Under the pieces are notes generated by a model, which saw only the letters and a program-made list of their open reading frames with translations, was not told where the DNA came from and ran no database searches. A stretch of 64,000 nucleotides of DNA from Oscillospiraceae bacterium (GTDB taxonomy: Bacteria; Bacillota_A; Clostridia; Oscillospirales; WRJC01). The DNA lies in contig WRJC01000010.1 of NCBI GenBank assembly GCA_009782405.1, positions 23,100-87,099 of the forward strand. The letters are read 5' to 3'. Positions 8,201 to 13,950 of the stretch are shown here, one piece after another (within the stretch, counting starts at the first letter, position 1; every line of letters begins with the position of its first letter). The translations under genes were made by a program, and so were the position numbers.

Positions 8201-8413
8201 TACTGCGGAATAAAAGGAAAAAACGGATTCGTCTTCGTTTTCGTTTTCGAAATCATTTTCGCCTATGACAAATTCCATAGCTTCCGAACTATCTTCTTCG
8301 GATTCCGTGGCTGCGTCCTGCGCATTTATCGCGAACAAGTTCGCCAAAATAGCCAAGAACAAAACGGCGGCCAACAGCGCCCTGAAACGTTTTGCGTTAT
8401 ATTGTTTTTTCAT
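5216..8413 (-). CDS. Large LPXTG-like wall protein: acidic stalk, Gly-rich beta-helix region, MucBP-like and pilin-like domains
   Basis: The protein is 1065 residues with a signal peptide at 1-32 (AKRFRALLAAVLFLAILANL). Residues about 35-245 are almost purely Glu/Asp with Ser/Thr. Residues about 270-680 form a Gly-rich repeat region of ITI.GG.I and (A/C)IGGGG motifs, which suggests a beta-helix. A MucBP-like segment (EKYVDINGKSL...) lies near 800-880 and a Spy0128-like/DUF5979-type domain (LTISKTVTGAYGNKIKEF) near 885-1010. The C-terminus ends APETGLG, membrane span, RRK. The ATG at 8413 follows AAAAGGAG, which lies inside the end of the HD-GYP gene. I infer a surface adhesin or pilus-tip/stalk protein. 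The ligand is unknown. Confidence 0.85.
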   Translation of the reverse strand: MKKQYNAKRFRALLAAVLFLAILANLFAINAQDAATESEEDSSEAMEFVIGENDFENENEDESVFSFYSAVGEEEPEIEPKIELKEIAILDEPETDEFEEIEEIENIEEIEEIEDSGLAVESVDESEEETKDIFDETDDADELFESEETVESEESEESVESEPATEEWQEEIEETEETEETEESAEAETDTEEEDSEESESDEEFETEEEDELEEEEIEQEDETEDEFDAEEEMEEGPANMPDFGNDGFTWNGWYYEYEDTIDLSMTTAPKIGSGYKVTGQGTNAYILPYNKYKAVSNNTLIFDSGADKKIYHIIQTGYFDDTYGIGSPPESPNRYTSIFKAIEIPAGVEVTLVISDIDMEIGTIILSGTGKLNLLLDGANFVRGYIEVPSSAEIYIDSLSGNDSGDILAIPSEASSKGSSHAGIGGAEENDAGTITINGGTINIISRSSGACIGGGGTKIFNSASPASPGGNGGATIIMGGVLNLTQIGPGDDLGTGYGGACIGGGGGNTGNGGDGGTINIAGGTLTIRQQTRAAGIGGGTFGPAGHITISGGNIDAEVIRLASFGTGEGAAIGTASGLNREGAGSILITGGTIRAVSYTTGIGRMHGSDIHSPLSITITGGNIYAKGSIGPGIGYFSHSYGDPITIAGGTIIAKSDISTGIGSDDDIAALYLDAAANVKAYSGGNKPAINTASNQGDGYFVNACLNAVISNSANTPLHVYAENGGAFLKTLELPAGYHHFAYSSDITSSRTDNIFAEIGSDFKSVLRIEDDSPQIYSIITRAGYDAHNLPANANSGSLPVYIDSALYYMITEKYVDINGKSLAPDTKTNIKQSTPEYFKTIPAIDGYKPLGYSIGGNYLPGTYTPGGTVAIDPVTQNFIIYFVYREYALTTLTISKTVTGAYGNKIKEFAFTVTFKDSAGDPLPQGTAFAYAKGSATGTLTLNANGEAEIKLKHGESIVIENVTETYKIQIEEANDNNYNASYADSELGDGDGRDTGEFDMTDSPRSVDFTNERKYAPETGLGLGSIGAMLLLPILAALAVLGWFAAKTLIRRKTGAKPATCS
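7690..8310 (-). repeat. Low-complexity GAA/GAT-rich coding repeat (acidic tract)
   Basis: On the plus strand this is a run of imperfect tcttc/ttcgga units encoding Glu/Asp/Ser (for example IEEIENIEEIEEIED). The imperfect, in-frame periodicity suggests growth by slippage, so length is likely to vary between strains. Confidence 0.8.
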
Positions 8414-9074
8414 TGTTTGCACACTCCTTTTCGTTAAAAAATTCATCCTTTTTCATTTCAATTTTCCATTTCTCATACAGCTCTTTTAATTTCGGCCATG
8501 CCTTTTTGAAACAGTGCAAAATACTCACGCAAAAATAGCTTCCCTCCATAAAATTTATGCGTTTGAAAATAACGTCGGCAGGTTCTTTCCCGTCATAAAA
8601 GCGATGGTCCAATTCGTTTGCGACGGCACAGAGCTGGGCAATCATCGGGATGTCTTTGATTTGCAGCCCATCCGGAAACCCGTTGCCGCCGGGCCGTTCA
8701 TGGTGATAGCGCACCATGTCTGAAACCAATTGCATTTGCGATTCGTTTCTGGACAAAAATTCTTCGGTTTGTCCCAAAAATTCCGCCCCGATTTCCGGAT
8801 GCCGCAAATAGTCGCTTTCATTTTTTATGAGGGTGGGAACAAGCAATTTGCCGATGTCGTGGAAAGTTCCCCCTATATGCGCAATCATGGGCAGGTTCGA
8901 ACCGGTCGATGCGGCATATGGTATGAAGTCAGCGGCGTATTCGACTATGACCGAAGAACAAATCGCCACGCGGCGGCAATGGTTGCGCAGCGGCAAAGGA
9001 AAATATTCAAGAAGTTTATCCAAATCTTTGACGAAAACTTCGTCGTCGATCAATATCGGCATTTTATTTTTCAT
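8397..9074 (-). CDS. HD-GYP-like metal-dependent phosphohydrolase
   Basis: The protein is 225 residues and consists of the HD domain alone. Metal ligands are in place: His32 (RNHCRR), His72-Asp73 in FHDIGK, His92 (RHPEIG), and His124-His125. The GYP loop reads HHERPGGNGFPDGL instead of HHExxDGxGYPxGL, so the Asp is Gly and Tyr is Phe. Canonical HD-GYP enzymes hydrolyse cyclic di-GMP. Here activity may be altered. It is the first gene after promoter P3 and overlaps the next gene (large wall protein) by 17 bases, so the two are coupled. AAAAGGA precedes the ATG. There is no receiver or sensor domain. Confidence 0.82.
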   Translation of the reverse strand: MKNKMPILIDDEVFVKDLDKLLEYFPLPLRNHCRRVAICSSVIVEYAADFIPYAASTGSNLPMIAHIGGTFHDIGKLLVPTLIKNESDYLRHPEIGAEFLGQTEEFLSRNESQMQLVSDMVRYHHERPGGNGFPDGLQIKDIPMIAQLCAVANELDHRFYDGKEPADVIFKRINFMEGSYFCVSILHCFKKAWPKLKELYEKWKIEMKKDEFFNEKECANNEKTI

Positions 9075-9123
9075 TTCAAATTCCTTTTCTGTTCCTTTCC
9101 AACGGATTACGGATTATGTATAT

Positions 9124-9154
9124 AGTGTAAGGGATAAAGTTTCTTGAATGTCAA
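9124..9154 (-). promoter_or_regulatory. HD-GYP/wall-protein promoter P3 with 19-bp spacer
   Basis: TTGACA (9154-9149), a 19-bp spacer TTCAAGAAACTTTATCCCT, and TACACT (9129-9124). The spacer differs from that of the pilin promoter P1 at a single position. Confidence 0.75.
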
Positions 9155-9303
9155 TGCCTTTTCGCGTTTTTTCGCAAAAAAATTTTTTTGTGCAAAATAT
9201 ATCGGCAAAACAAAGGGTTTTGGCGCGCCGACGATTATGTATTCCGGCGGATTCGGGCGCCATTTGTAAAAAACGCCCTTTTTTTCTTACAGTTGCTTGC
9301 AGG
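9124..9303 (-). repeat. Promoter cassette repeat, copy 3 (HD-GYP/wall-protein operon)
   Basis: CCTGCAA (9303-9297), AAAAAAAGGGCG, AAAAATTTTTTT and AAAGGCATTGACATT follow in the same order and at the same distances as in copies 1 and 2. The middle portion is divergent. Confidence 0.72.
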
Positions 9304-9319
9304 TTTTTTGTTTTTCGGC

Positions 9320-9348
9320 TTGCAAAAAAGCAAATTTTGTGATATAAT
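9320..9348 (+). promoter_or_regulatory. Promoter of the MerR-like regulator
   Basis: TTGCAA (9320-9325), 17-bp spacer and a perfect TATAAT (9343-9348). An AGGAGG ribosome-binding site follows at 9378-9383, ten bases before the ATG. Confidence 0.75.
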
Positions 9349-9393
9349 TGTGCATATCGTTATTTTTAAGTTATCGCAGGAGGCGTTTGATTA

Positions 9394-10209
9394 ATGAAGG
9401 ATTTTTATTCTGTGAAGGAATTTGCCAAATTGACAAAAATCGAAGCTTCGACTTTGCGTTTTTGGGATGAAATAGGTCTTTTCTCGCCGGCAAAACGCAA
9501 TCCGGAAAACAATTACAGATATTACTCTCTGGCGCAAGTCACAGCGGTCAATTTCGTGTCTGTTTTGAGCGAACTGAACATTCCGCTAAAAGAAATTTCC
9601 GAATTGCGGAAAAAACGGAATCCCGAGGATTTCATGAAATTGCTCGAAAAGCAGGAGAGGGACATGGACATGGAGCTCAGGGCGTTGCGCGAGCGTTCCT
9701 CCATAATCCACGCCAGGCGGGAACTGATCCGTTACGGGCTAAGCGTAGACGACAGGCAAGTTTCCGTCCTGCACCGGGACAACAAGGCGCTGATCCTATG
9801 GCCGCGCAACGAATACCAGGAAGACGAAACGTTCATCGAGCCCCTCGCCAATTTTGTCAATCAAGTGGAAAGTTATCGCATAAACCTCAATTTTCCCGTG
9901 GGCGGGTATTGGGACGACTTGCAATCGTTCCAAAGAGCGCCTTCGCAGCCGGATCATTTCATTTCGATTGACCCGGTGGGGACCCATGTCAGGAAAGCGG
10001 GGGAATACTTGATCGGCTTTTCCCGGGGGAATTACGGCGAAATGGGCGACTTGCCCGAAAGGATGGCGGAACATGCCAAAAAAAACAACTTGAACGTTTC
10101 AGGGCCGCTGTATGTCATGTATCTGCTCGACGAAATTTGCGTTCAGGAAGATTCCATGTATTTGGCCCAAGCCTGCGTGGCCGTTTCCAAACCGAAAAAA
10201 AGGCAATAA
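9394..10209 (+). CDS. MerR-family transcriptional regulator with GyrI/BmrR-like effector domain
   Basis: The protein is 271 residues. Residues 1-75 form the winged-helix MerR head (YSVKEFAKLTKIEASTLRFW and EIGLFSPAKRNPENNYRYYS). Residues about 78-115 form the dimerising coiled coil. Residues about 125-265 resemble the BmrR/GyrI-like ligand-binding domain, ending in GPLYVMYLLDEICVQEDSMY. Members bind between -35 and -10 of promoters with 19-20 bp spacers and distort the DNA to activate them; the effector domain typically binds hydrophobic or cationic small molecules. It is divergent from the HD-GYP/wall-protein operon, and three 19-bp-spaced promoters in this locus are its likely targets. Its own promoter has normal 17-bp spacing. 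Confidence 0.9.
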   Translation: MKDFYSVKEFAKLTKIEASTLRFWDEIGLFSPAKRNPENNYRYYSLAQVTAVNFVSVLSELNIPLKEISELRKKRNPEDFMKLLEKQERDMDMELRALRERSSIIHARRELIRYGLSVDDRQVSVLHRDNKALILWPRNEYQEDETFIEPLANFVNQVESYRINLNFPVGGYWDDLQSFQRAPSQPDHFISIDPVGTHVRKAGEYLIGFSRGNYGEMGDLPERMAEHAKKNNLNVSGPLYVMYLLDEICVQEDSMYLAQACVAVSKPKKRQ

Positions 10210-10260
10210 GAAAGGGCGGCAAAACACCCGCCTTTGCAATTATTCCCTATTTTGGCAAAA

Positions 10261-10299
10261 ACAAAAAAAAATCCCGATATACCGCAATATATCGGGATT
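10261..10299 (-). terminator. Intrinsic terminator of tRNA-Thr
   Basis: A perfect 12-bp stem (10270-10281 with 10288-10299, loop CCGCAA) is followed on the minus strand by a run of eight U and then more U. On the plus strand, where it follows the merR-like gene, there is no U-run, so it would work less well in that direction. Confidence 0.9.
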
Positions 10300-10306
10300 A
10301 TCTTAT

Positions 10307-10382
10307 TGGAGCTGGTGGACGGATTTGAACCCCCGACCTGCTGATTACAAATCAGCTGCTCTGCCAGCTGAGCTACACCAGC
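10307..10382 (-). tRNA. tRNA-Thr (anticodon TGT)
   Basis: The cloverleaf is complete: acceptor GCTGGTG/CACCAGC, D arm GCTCAGCTGGCAGAGC, anticodon stem CTGAT/ATCAG with loop TTTGTAA giving anticodon TGT, T arm with GTTCAAATC, discriminator T and encoded CCA. Total 76 nt. Confidence 0.96.
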
Positions 10383-10399
10383 CCGTCGCGACAAGAGGT

Positions 10400-10428
10400 A
10401 TTATACCACATTGAAATCGCTTTGTCAA
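10400..10428 (-). promoter_or_regulatory. tRNA-Thr promoter
   Basis: TTGACA (10428-10423), 17-bp spacer and TATAAT (10405-10400), a consensus stable-RNA promoter. Confidence 0.88.
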
Positions 10429-10475
10429 GGGGTATGGTGAAGTTTTTTTGAGCCGCCACGAATCCGGGAATTTGG

Positions 10476-11453
10476 CTAAGTTTTGTAGTAATCGAGAAGC
10501 GAATCCGCCACTTCGACGATGCGCCTGATGTTTTCCAGCGGTATGTCCTCGGCGATTTCCGCGTACAGGCTTAATCCGCCCTCGGGCAGCGCGAGCGCGT
10601 TCACGCATTCCCATATATGCTTCTCGATCTCGTCGGGCGAGGCCACGGGGAACAGCTGCCGGTCGAGGTCGAGGTGGACCGCTATTCTGTTGTACCGCGA
10701 ACCCCTCGTGGCCTCTTTGAGCTTCTCCAGCCCGTTTGCGCGAAACTGCGGGTTCACCGCGTCGAGGCCATATCTCCGCAGGTCGGGTATTATCTCGTAT
10801 ATGCAGCCGTCCGTGTGCATGAAGATCATCTTGTTATGCTCCTTGCACTGCGCGAACAGCTTTTCGTACCATTTCCCGATGGTTTTCCTCCATACGGCGG
10901 GGCCTGTGGGCAGTGCGGTCTGCGCGCCCAGATCGTCGCCATAGGAGACAAACAAGTCCCCGCGCTCGTTTGCGCCCTTGATCGCGTTCTCTGTCTGCCG
11001 CTTCGCGTACAGGTACACTTTTTCCATCAATATTTGGTATATTTCGTTTTCCTCGTAGAAATCTATCATCGCCTCCTCGTAGCCGCGCAGGTAGGTGTAC
11101 CGCAGAAATACCAGCCCGTGCTCGAGCCCGATGTCGGCTTCCGGTATCCCTATGTTTTTTGCGTCCTCCAAACTGTTCACCGGATGGCTTACGCATATCG
11201 AGTCGTGCCCCTCGATCAGGTTGTCCCACTCGCAGCCCCAGTGGTCGGTGTGCTTCCCGAGCTCGTACTGCCAAGGCAGCGGATATTTTTGCGCATAGCT
11301 CCCCTTTTTGTGCCCGGGAAACAGCCTCGGGTGATCCAGCACCACTTCCTCGAGCTTTTCGCCGTGCCGTTCCCATGTGGGTTTGTAGAATCCCACCGAT
11401 ACGCGCAGCTCCTCCGGATTTTGGAACAGCCATGCTTTGTGCGTTTCGTTCAT
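10476..11453 (-). CDS. Uroporphyrinogen-decarboxylase-like (URO-D) family protein
   Basis: This 325-residue TIM-barrel protein belongs to the URO-D/MtaA superfamily. In MtaA-type corrinoid methyltransferases a His-x-Cys...Cys set binds zinc. Here the equivalent segment reads MHTDGCIYEI, so the Cys is replaced by Asp and the zinc site is lost or changed. The true haem enzyme is unlikely: there is no haem operon and several paralogues are nearby. The ATG at 11453 follows GAGAGGGG. It begins only 26 bases after tRNA-Pro with no terminator or separate promoter between, so it appears to be transcribed with that tRNA. Substrate unknown. Confidence 0.75.
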   Translation of the reverse strand: MNETHKAWLFQNPEELRVSVGFYKPTWERHGEKLEEVVLDHPRLFPGHKKGSYAQKYPLPWQYELGKHTDHWGCEWDNLIEGHDSICVSHPVNSLEDAKNIGIPEADIGLEHGLVFLRYTYLRGYEEAMIDFYEENEIYQILMEKVYLYAKRQTENAIKGANERGDLFVSYGDDLGAQTALPTGPAVWRKTIGKWYEKLFAQCKEHNKMIFMHTDGCIYEIIPDLRRYGLDAVNPQFRANGLEKLKEATRGSRYNRIAVHLDLDRQLFPVASPDEIEKHIWECVNALALPEGGLSLYAEIAEDIPLENIRRIVEVADSLLDYYKT

Positions 11454-11479
11454 TTGTTTTTCCCCTCTCGTTTTTTTTA

Positions 11480-11556
11480 TGGTCGAGGTGACAGGATTTG
11501 AACCTGCGGCCCCTTGGTCCCAAACCAAGTGCGCTACCAAACTGCGCCACACCTCG
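11480..11556 (-). tRNA. tRNA-Pro (anticodon TGG)
   Basis: Acceptor CGAGGTG/CACCTCG, D arm GCGCAGTTTGGTAGCGC, anticodon stem CTTGG/CCAAG with loop TTTGGGA giving anticodon TGG, T arm with GGTTCAAATCC, discriminator A and encoded CCA. Total 77 nt. Confidence 0.96.
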
Positions 11557-11575
11557 AAAAAACAACATGGTCGTC

Positions 11576-11604
11576 ATTATATCACAGAAATTTTCGAAAG
11601 TCAA
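11576..11604 (-). promoter_or_regulatory. tRNA-Pro promoter
   Basis: TTGACT (11604-11599), 17-bp spacer and TATAAT (11581-11576). It probably also drives the downstream URO-D gene. Confidence 0.85.
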
Positions 11605-11632
11605 TAGGGATCGCATATAAAAACATCGCGCA

Positions 11633-13018
11633 TCAATAAAATTTTCTCTGTTCTTTTTTGCTTTTTCGTATTTGGCCGACGACTACATAAATGGCGGAAA
11701 TGGCAACGAATATGACCACGCTCGCCGTAAACCAGCCACCCGAAACTATATTTTTTATTTGGTCGAGCACATACAGGATGTAGCTGCGCTCGACTTCGGA
11801 AAGCGAAACCAGCCCCGCGCTGCCTACTTCCTCGCCGTTGTACAAAATGGTGATTTTGCCGAGCTGCTGGCCCTTTTCTATGGGTGCCACCAAATCGTCC
11901 TCGAATATGTCGATGACCCTGTCGGTTTCGTTGTTTATGTCCGCGTTTTGCGGCAACAACACGGCTATGTCCCTGTCGGGGCAAAGGGTGACTTCGTCGC
12001 GGTTGGCCGCAAGCCTCACGCTTACGGTTTTCACCACGTCCGTTGTTTTAAGCAGCGTTTTGTAGCCGTATATCGAAAAAGCCCACTCGAACAGGTCTTT
12101 CGCATCGCCAAAACAGTTGAGCCGATAGCTGTCGCTTCCGGGGATGGGGGTGGATGTGGAATTCATCACGACGCATAAATACGACAAATCGTTTTGTTGC
12201 GCAATTGTGACCAGGCAATCCCCTCCCGCTTCTGTGGATCCGTAGTTCATCCCTTTGGCGTATTCGTAATAATATTGCGGATACTGGTTTTTCGAAACGA
12301 AATGGTTCCGGTTGGGCAAGGGGCGCGGCTCGCTGTATTTGTTGGTGGGCGGTATGTCGTATTTGGGCGAAGAGGTTATGTCCATGATCGCCTGTATTTT
12401 GCTGGCGTAAAATGCGATTTTCGCCGTGTCCGAAGCCGTGGTGTGCATATCCGGCGAATCCAAGCCGGTGGGGTTGATGAAAACCGTGTCCGTGCAGCCG
12501 AGCTCGACCGCTTTTTTGTTCATCAAGACGACGAAGTCCGTCACATTTTCCGCCACATATTCGGAGAGCGCGAGCGCCGCGTCGTTCACACCGCGCAAAA
12601 GCAAGGCATTCAAAAGATCCTCGACGGTAAAAATCTCCCCCTCGCTCATGCGCACTGCCAACAGGTTCCCGGAAGCGTAATCGCTTACATATCTCGAAAT
12701 TGCCACTTCGCTTTTTAGGTCGCCCACATTTTCAAGCACCACGATGGCAGTCATTATTTTTACAGTCGAAGCGGGATAAACAATTTTGCCGATGTTTTTT
12801 TCGTATATGACGTCGCCCGTGGCGGCGTTGAGCAGTATCGCGGCCGCAGCGGTTACATCGGGCGGATCTTGCAGCCCCGAAGTATTCGCCATATGGACTT
12901 TTACGTCGTTGCCCGGCGCATTCGTCCCTTGGGCGCAAAGCGGCGCGACCGCCAAAAGGCAAAGCAAAGCCGAAAGCAAAATATGCGCTGTTTTTTTGTC
13001 TGCTTTTTTGAATACCAT
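11633..13018 (-). CDS. Peptidase S11 (D-alanyl-D-alanine carboxypeptidase family) with altered motifs
   Basis: The protein is 461 residues: signal peptide 1-30, a DacF/PBP5-like domain to about 305, a C-terminal S11-type beta domain and a membrane anchor near 425-450. These enzymes trim the terminal D-Ala of wall peptides outside the membrane. SxxK is intact (S84-T-V-K87). The SxN motif reads G143-V-N145, so its Ser is lost. The KTG motif reads N258-Y-G260. Catalysis may be impaired or the protein may act only as a binder. An in-frame ATG at 13063 lies inside the promoter (13051-13079), so I take the ATG at 13018, although its ribosome-binding site is weak. Confidence 0.82.
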   Translation of the reverse strand: MVFKKADKKTAHILLSALLCLLAVAPLCAQGTNAPGNDVKVHMANTSGLQDPPDVTAAAAILLNAATGDVIYEKNIGKIVYPASTVKIMTAIVVLENVGDLKSEVAISRYVSDYASGNLLAVRMSEGEIFTVEDLLNALLLRGVNDAALALSEYVAENVTDFVVLMNKKAVELGCTDTVFINPTGLDSPDMHTTASDTAKIAFYASKIQAIMDITSSPKYDIPPTNKYSEPRPLPNRNHFVSKNQYPQYYYEYAKGMNYGSTEAGGDCLVTIAQQNDLSYLCVVMNSTSTPIPGSDSYRLNCFGDAKDLFEWAFSIYGYKTLLKTTDVVKTVSVRLAANRDEVTLCPDRDIAVLLPQNADINNETDRVIDIFEDDLVAPIEKGQQLGKITILYNGEEVGSAGLVSLSEVERSYILYVLDQIKNIVSGGWFTASVVIFVAISAIYVVVGQIRKSKKEQRKFY

Positions 13019-13050
13019 TTTTTTGTACCACGCAAATAACCGTTTTTTAT

Positions 13051-13079
13051 ATTTTACCACCATCGGCGGCGCTTGTCAA
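13051..13079 (-). promoter_or_regulatory. Promoter of the S11 peptidase gene
   Basis: TTGACA (13079-13074), 17-bp spacer and TAAAAT (13056-13051), located directly after the 5S rRNA terminator. Confidence 0.78.
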
Positions 13080-13088
13080 GGGGGCGAC

Positions 13089-13129
13089 AAAAAAACAGCA
13101 GATAAAACTTTTTCAAAATTTTATCTGCT
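13089..13129 (-). terminator. Intrinsic terminator of 5S rRNA
   Basis: An 11-bp stem (13097-13107 with 13119-13129) is followed on the minus strand by seven U. It lies about 33 nt after the 5S 3' end. Confidence 0.9.
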
Positions 13130-13162
13130 TTCTTGTACACCCTGTTGGGTTGCACAGAACGT

Positions 13163-13278
<116 letters not shown>

Positions 13279-13300
13279 TAGCTTTGCTGTTCATGCACAC

Positions 13301-13329
13301 ATTATATCAGAATGCGGCGCGTTTGTCAA
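13301..13329 (-). promoter_or_regulatory. 5S rRNA promoter
   Basis: TTGACA (13329-13324), 17-bp spacer and TATAAT (13306-13301). The 5S 5' end is about 23 nt downstream. Confidence 0.87.
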
Positions 13330-13395
13330 GAGGTTTTCCAAAAAAAATTATTTTTTTTATTTTTTTGTCATTTTTGACAATTTATCGCAAACCAA

Positions 13396-13424
13396 TTGAC
13401 AAATTTATGTGCATATAGTATAAT
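13396..13424 (+). promoter_or_regulatory. Promoter of the small membrane protein gene
   Basis: TTGACA (13396-13401), 17-bp spacer and TATAAT (13419-13424). Confidence 0.82.
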
Positions 13425-13463
13425 AGTTGTCAGTTTTCAGTTTTCAGAATTTGGAATAGGGGG

Positions 13464-13940
13464 GTGGATGCAATATTCGATTTCAAATTCAGCCAAAAGG
13501 CGATAAAAATTTTGCTCGTCTTGATAATCGCCGTTTTTTTCATGCCGTTTTTTTTCGTTTCGTGCAGCGAGGGCGATGCCGGGGCGGATTTCAGCGGGTT
13601 CGAAATTTCGACGGGCAAATACATAGGCGATTATTGGCAGCAAGGCAGCCTTTTCGGGTTCGCGCTTATTGTTTTGCCCGCCGTTTCGTTGGTATTTTCT
13701 TTTTTTGCCGCCAAAAACGGCATGCTGCGCGCAATTTGCAGGTATTTGTTTTTCATCGCGCCCATATTCGACGTCTTCGCGGCTTTTGTCGCATGGAAGG
13801 CCTTTTTGGCGTCCGCCTCCGCCAAATTCGGGCAAATCCCCGTCACAGTCGGCATAAAGCCCGGTTTTGTCTTTTACATGATTTTAAACGCTGCGCTTTT
13901 CGCGGCGGGGGTCGCAAATTATTTCGCGAAACGGGAATAG
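13464..13940 (+). CDS. Small four-helix membrane protein of unknown function
   Basis: The protein is 158 residues with four hydrophobic segments (about 13-32, 62-82, 88-110, 130-150). A short polar stretch follows the first helix (SCSEGDAGADFSGFE). I do not recognise a family. The assigned start is GTG, directly after a GGGGG run, which is too close to be a good ribosome-binding site, so the N-terminus is uncertain. It is monocistronic, with a consensus promoter 40 bases upstream, and convergent with the URO-D gene that follows. Confidence 0.6.
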   Translation: MDAIFDFKFSQKAIKILLVLIIAVFFMPFFFVSCSEGDAGADFSGFEISTGKYIGDYWQQGSLFGFALIVLPAVSLVFSFFAAKNGMLRAICRYLFFIAPIFDVFAAFVAWKAFLASASAKFGQIPVTVGIKPGFVFYMILNAALFAAGVANYFAKRE

Positions 13941-13950
13941 GGACAAGTTT

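Larger units (their letters stand above)
9075..9393. other. Divergent regulatory region between HD-GYP operon and merR-like gene
   Basis: No gene is supported. The stretch holds promoter P3 and cassette copy 3 on the minus strand and, at 9320-9348, the plus-strand promoter of the MerR-like regulator. The outer edge of the cassette (9303) lies 17 bp from the regulator's -35 box. Confidence 0.75.

Noticed and set aside
7690..8310. Tandem repeats as a CRISPR array or mobile repeat
   Set aside because: The units are short, imperfect and in frame, encoding an acidic tract. There are no spacers and no cas genes.
13019..13063. Upstream in-frame ATG at 13063 as the start of the S11 peptidase
   Set aside because: It lies between the -35 and -10 boxes of the only visible promoter, so it would not be in the mRNA.
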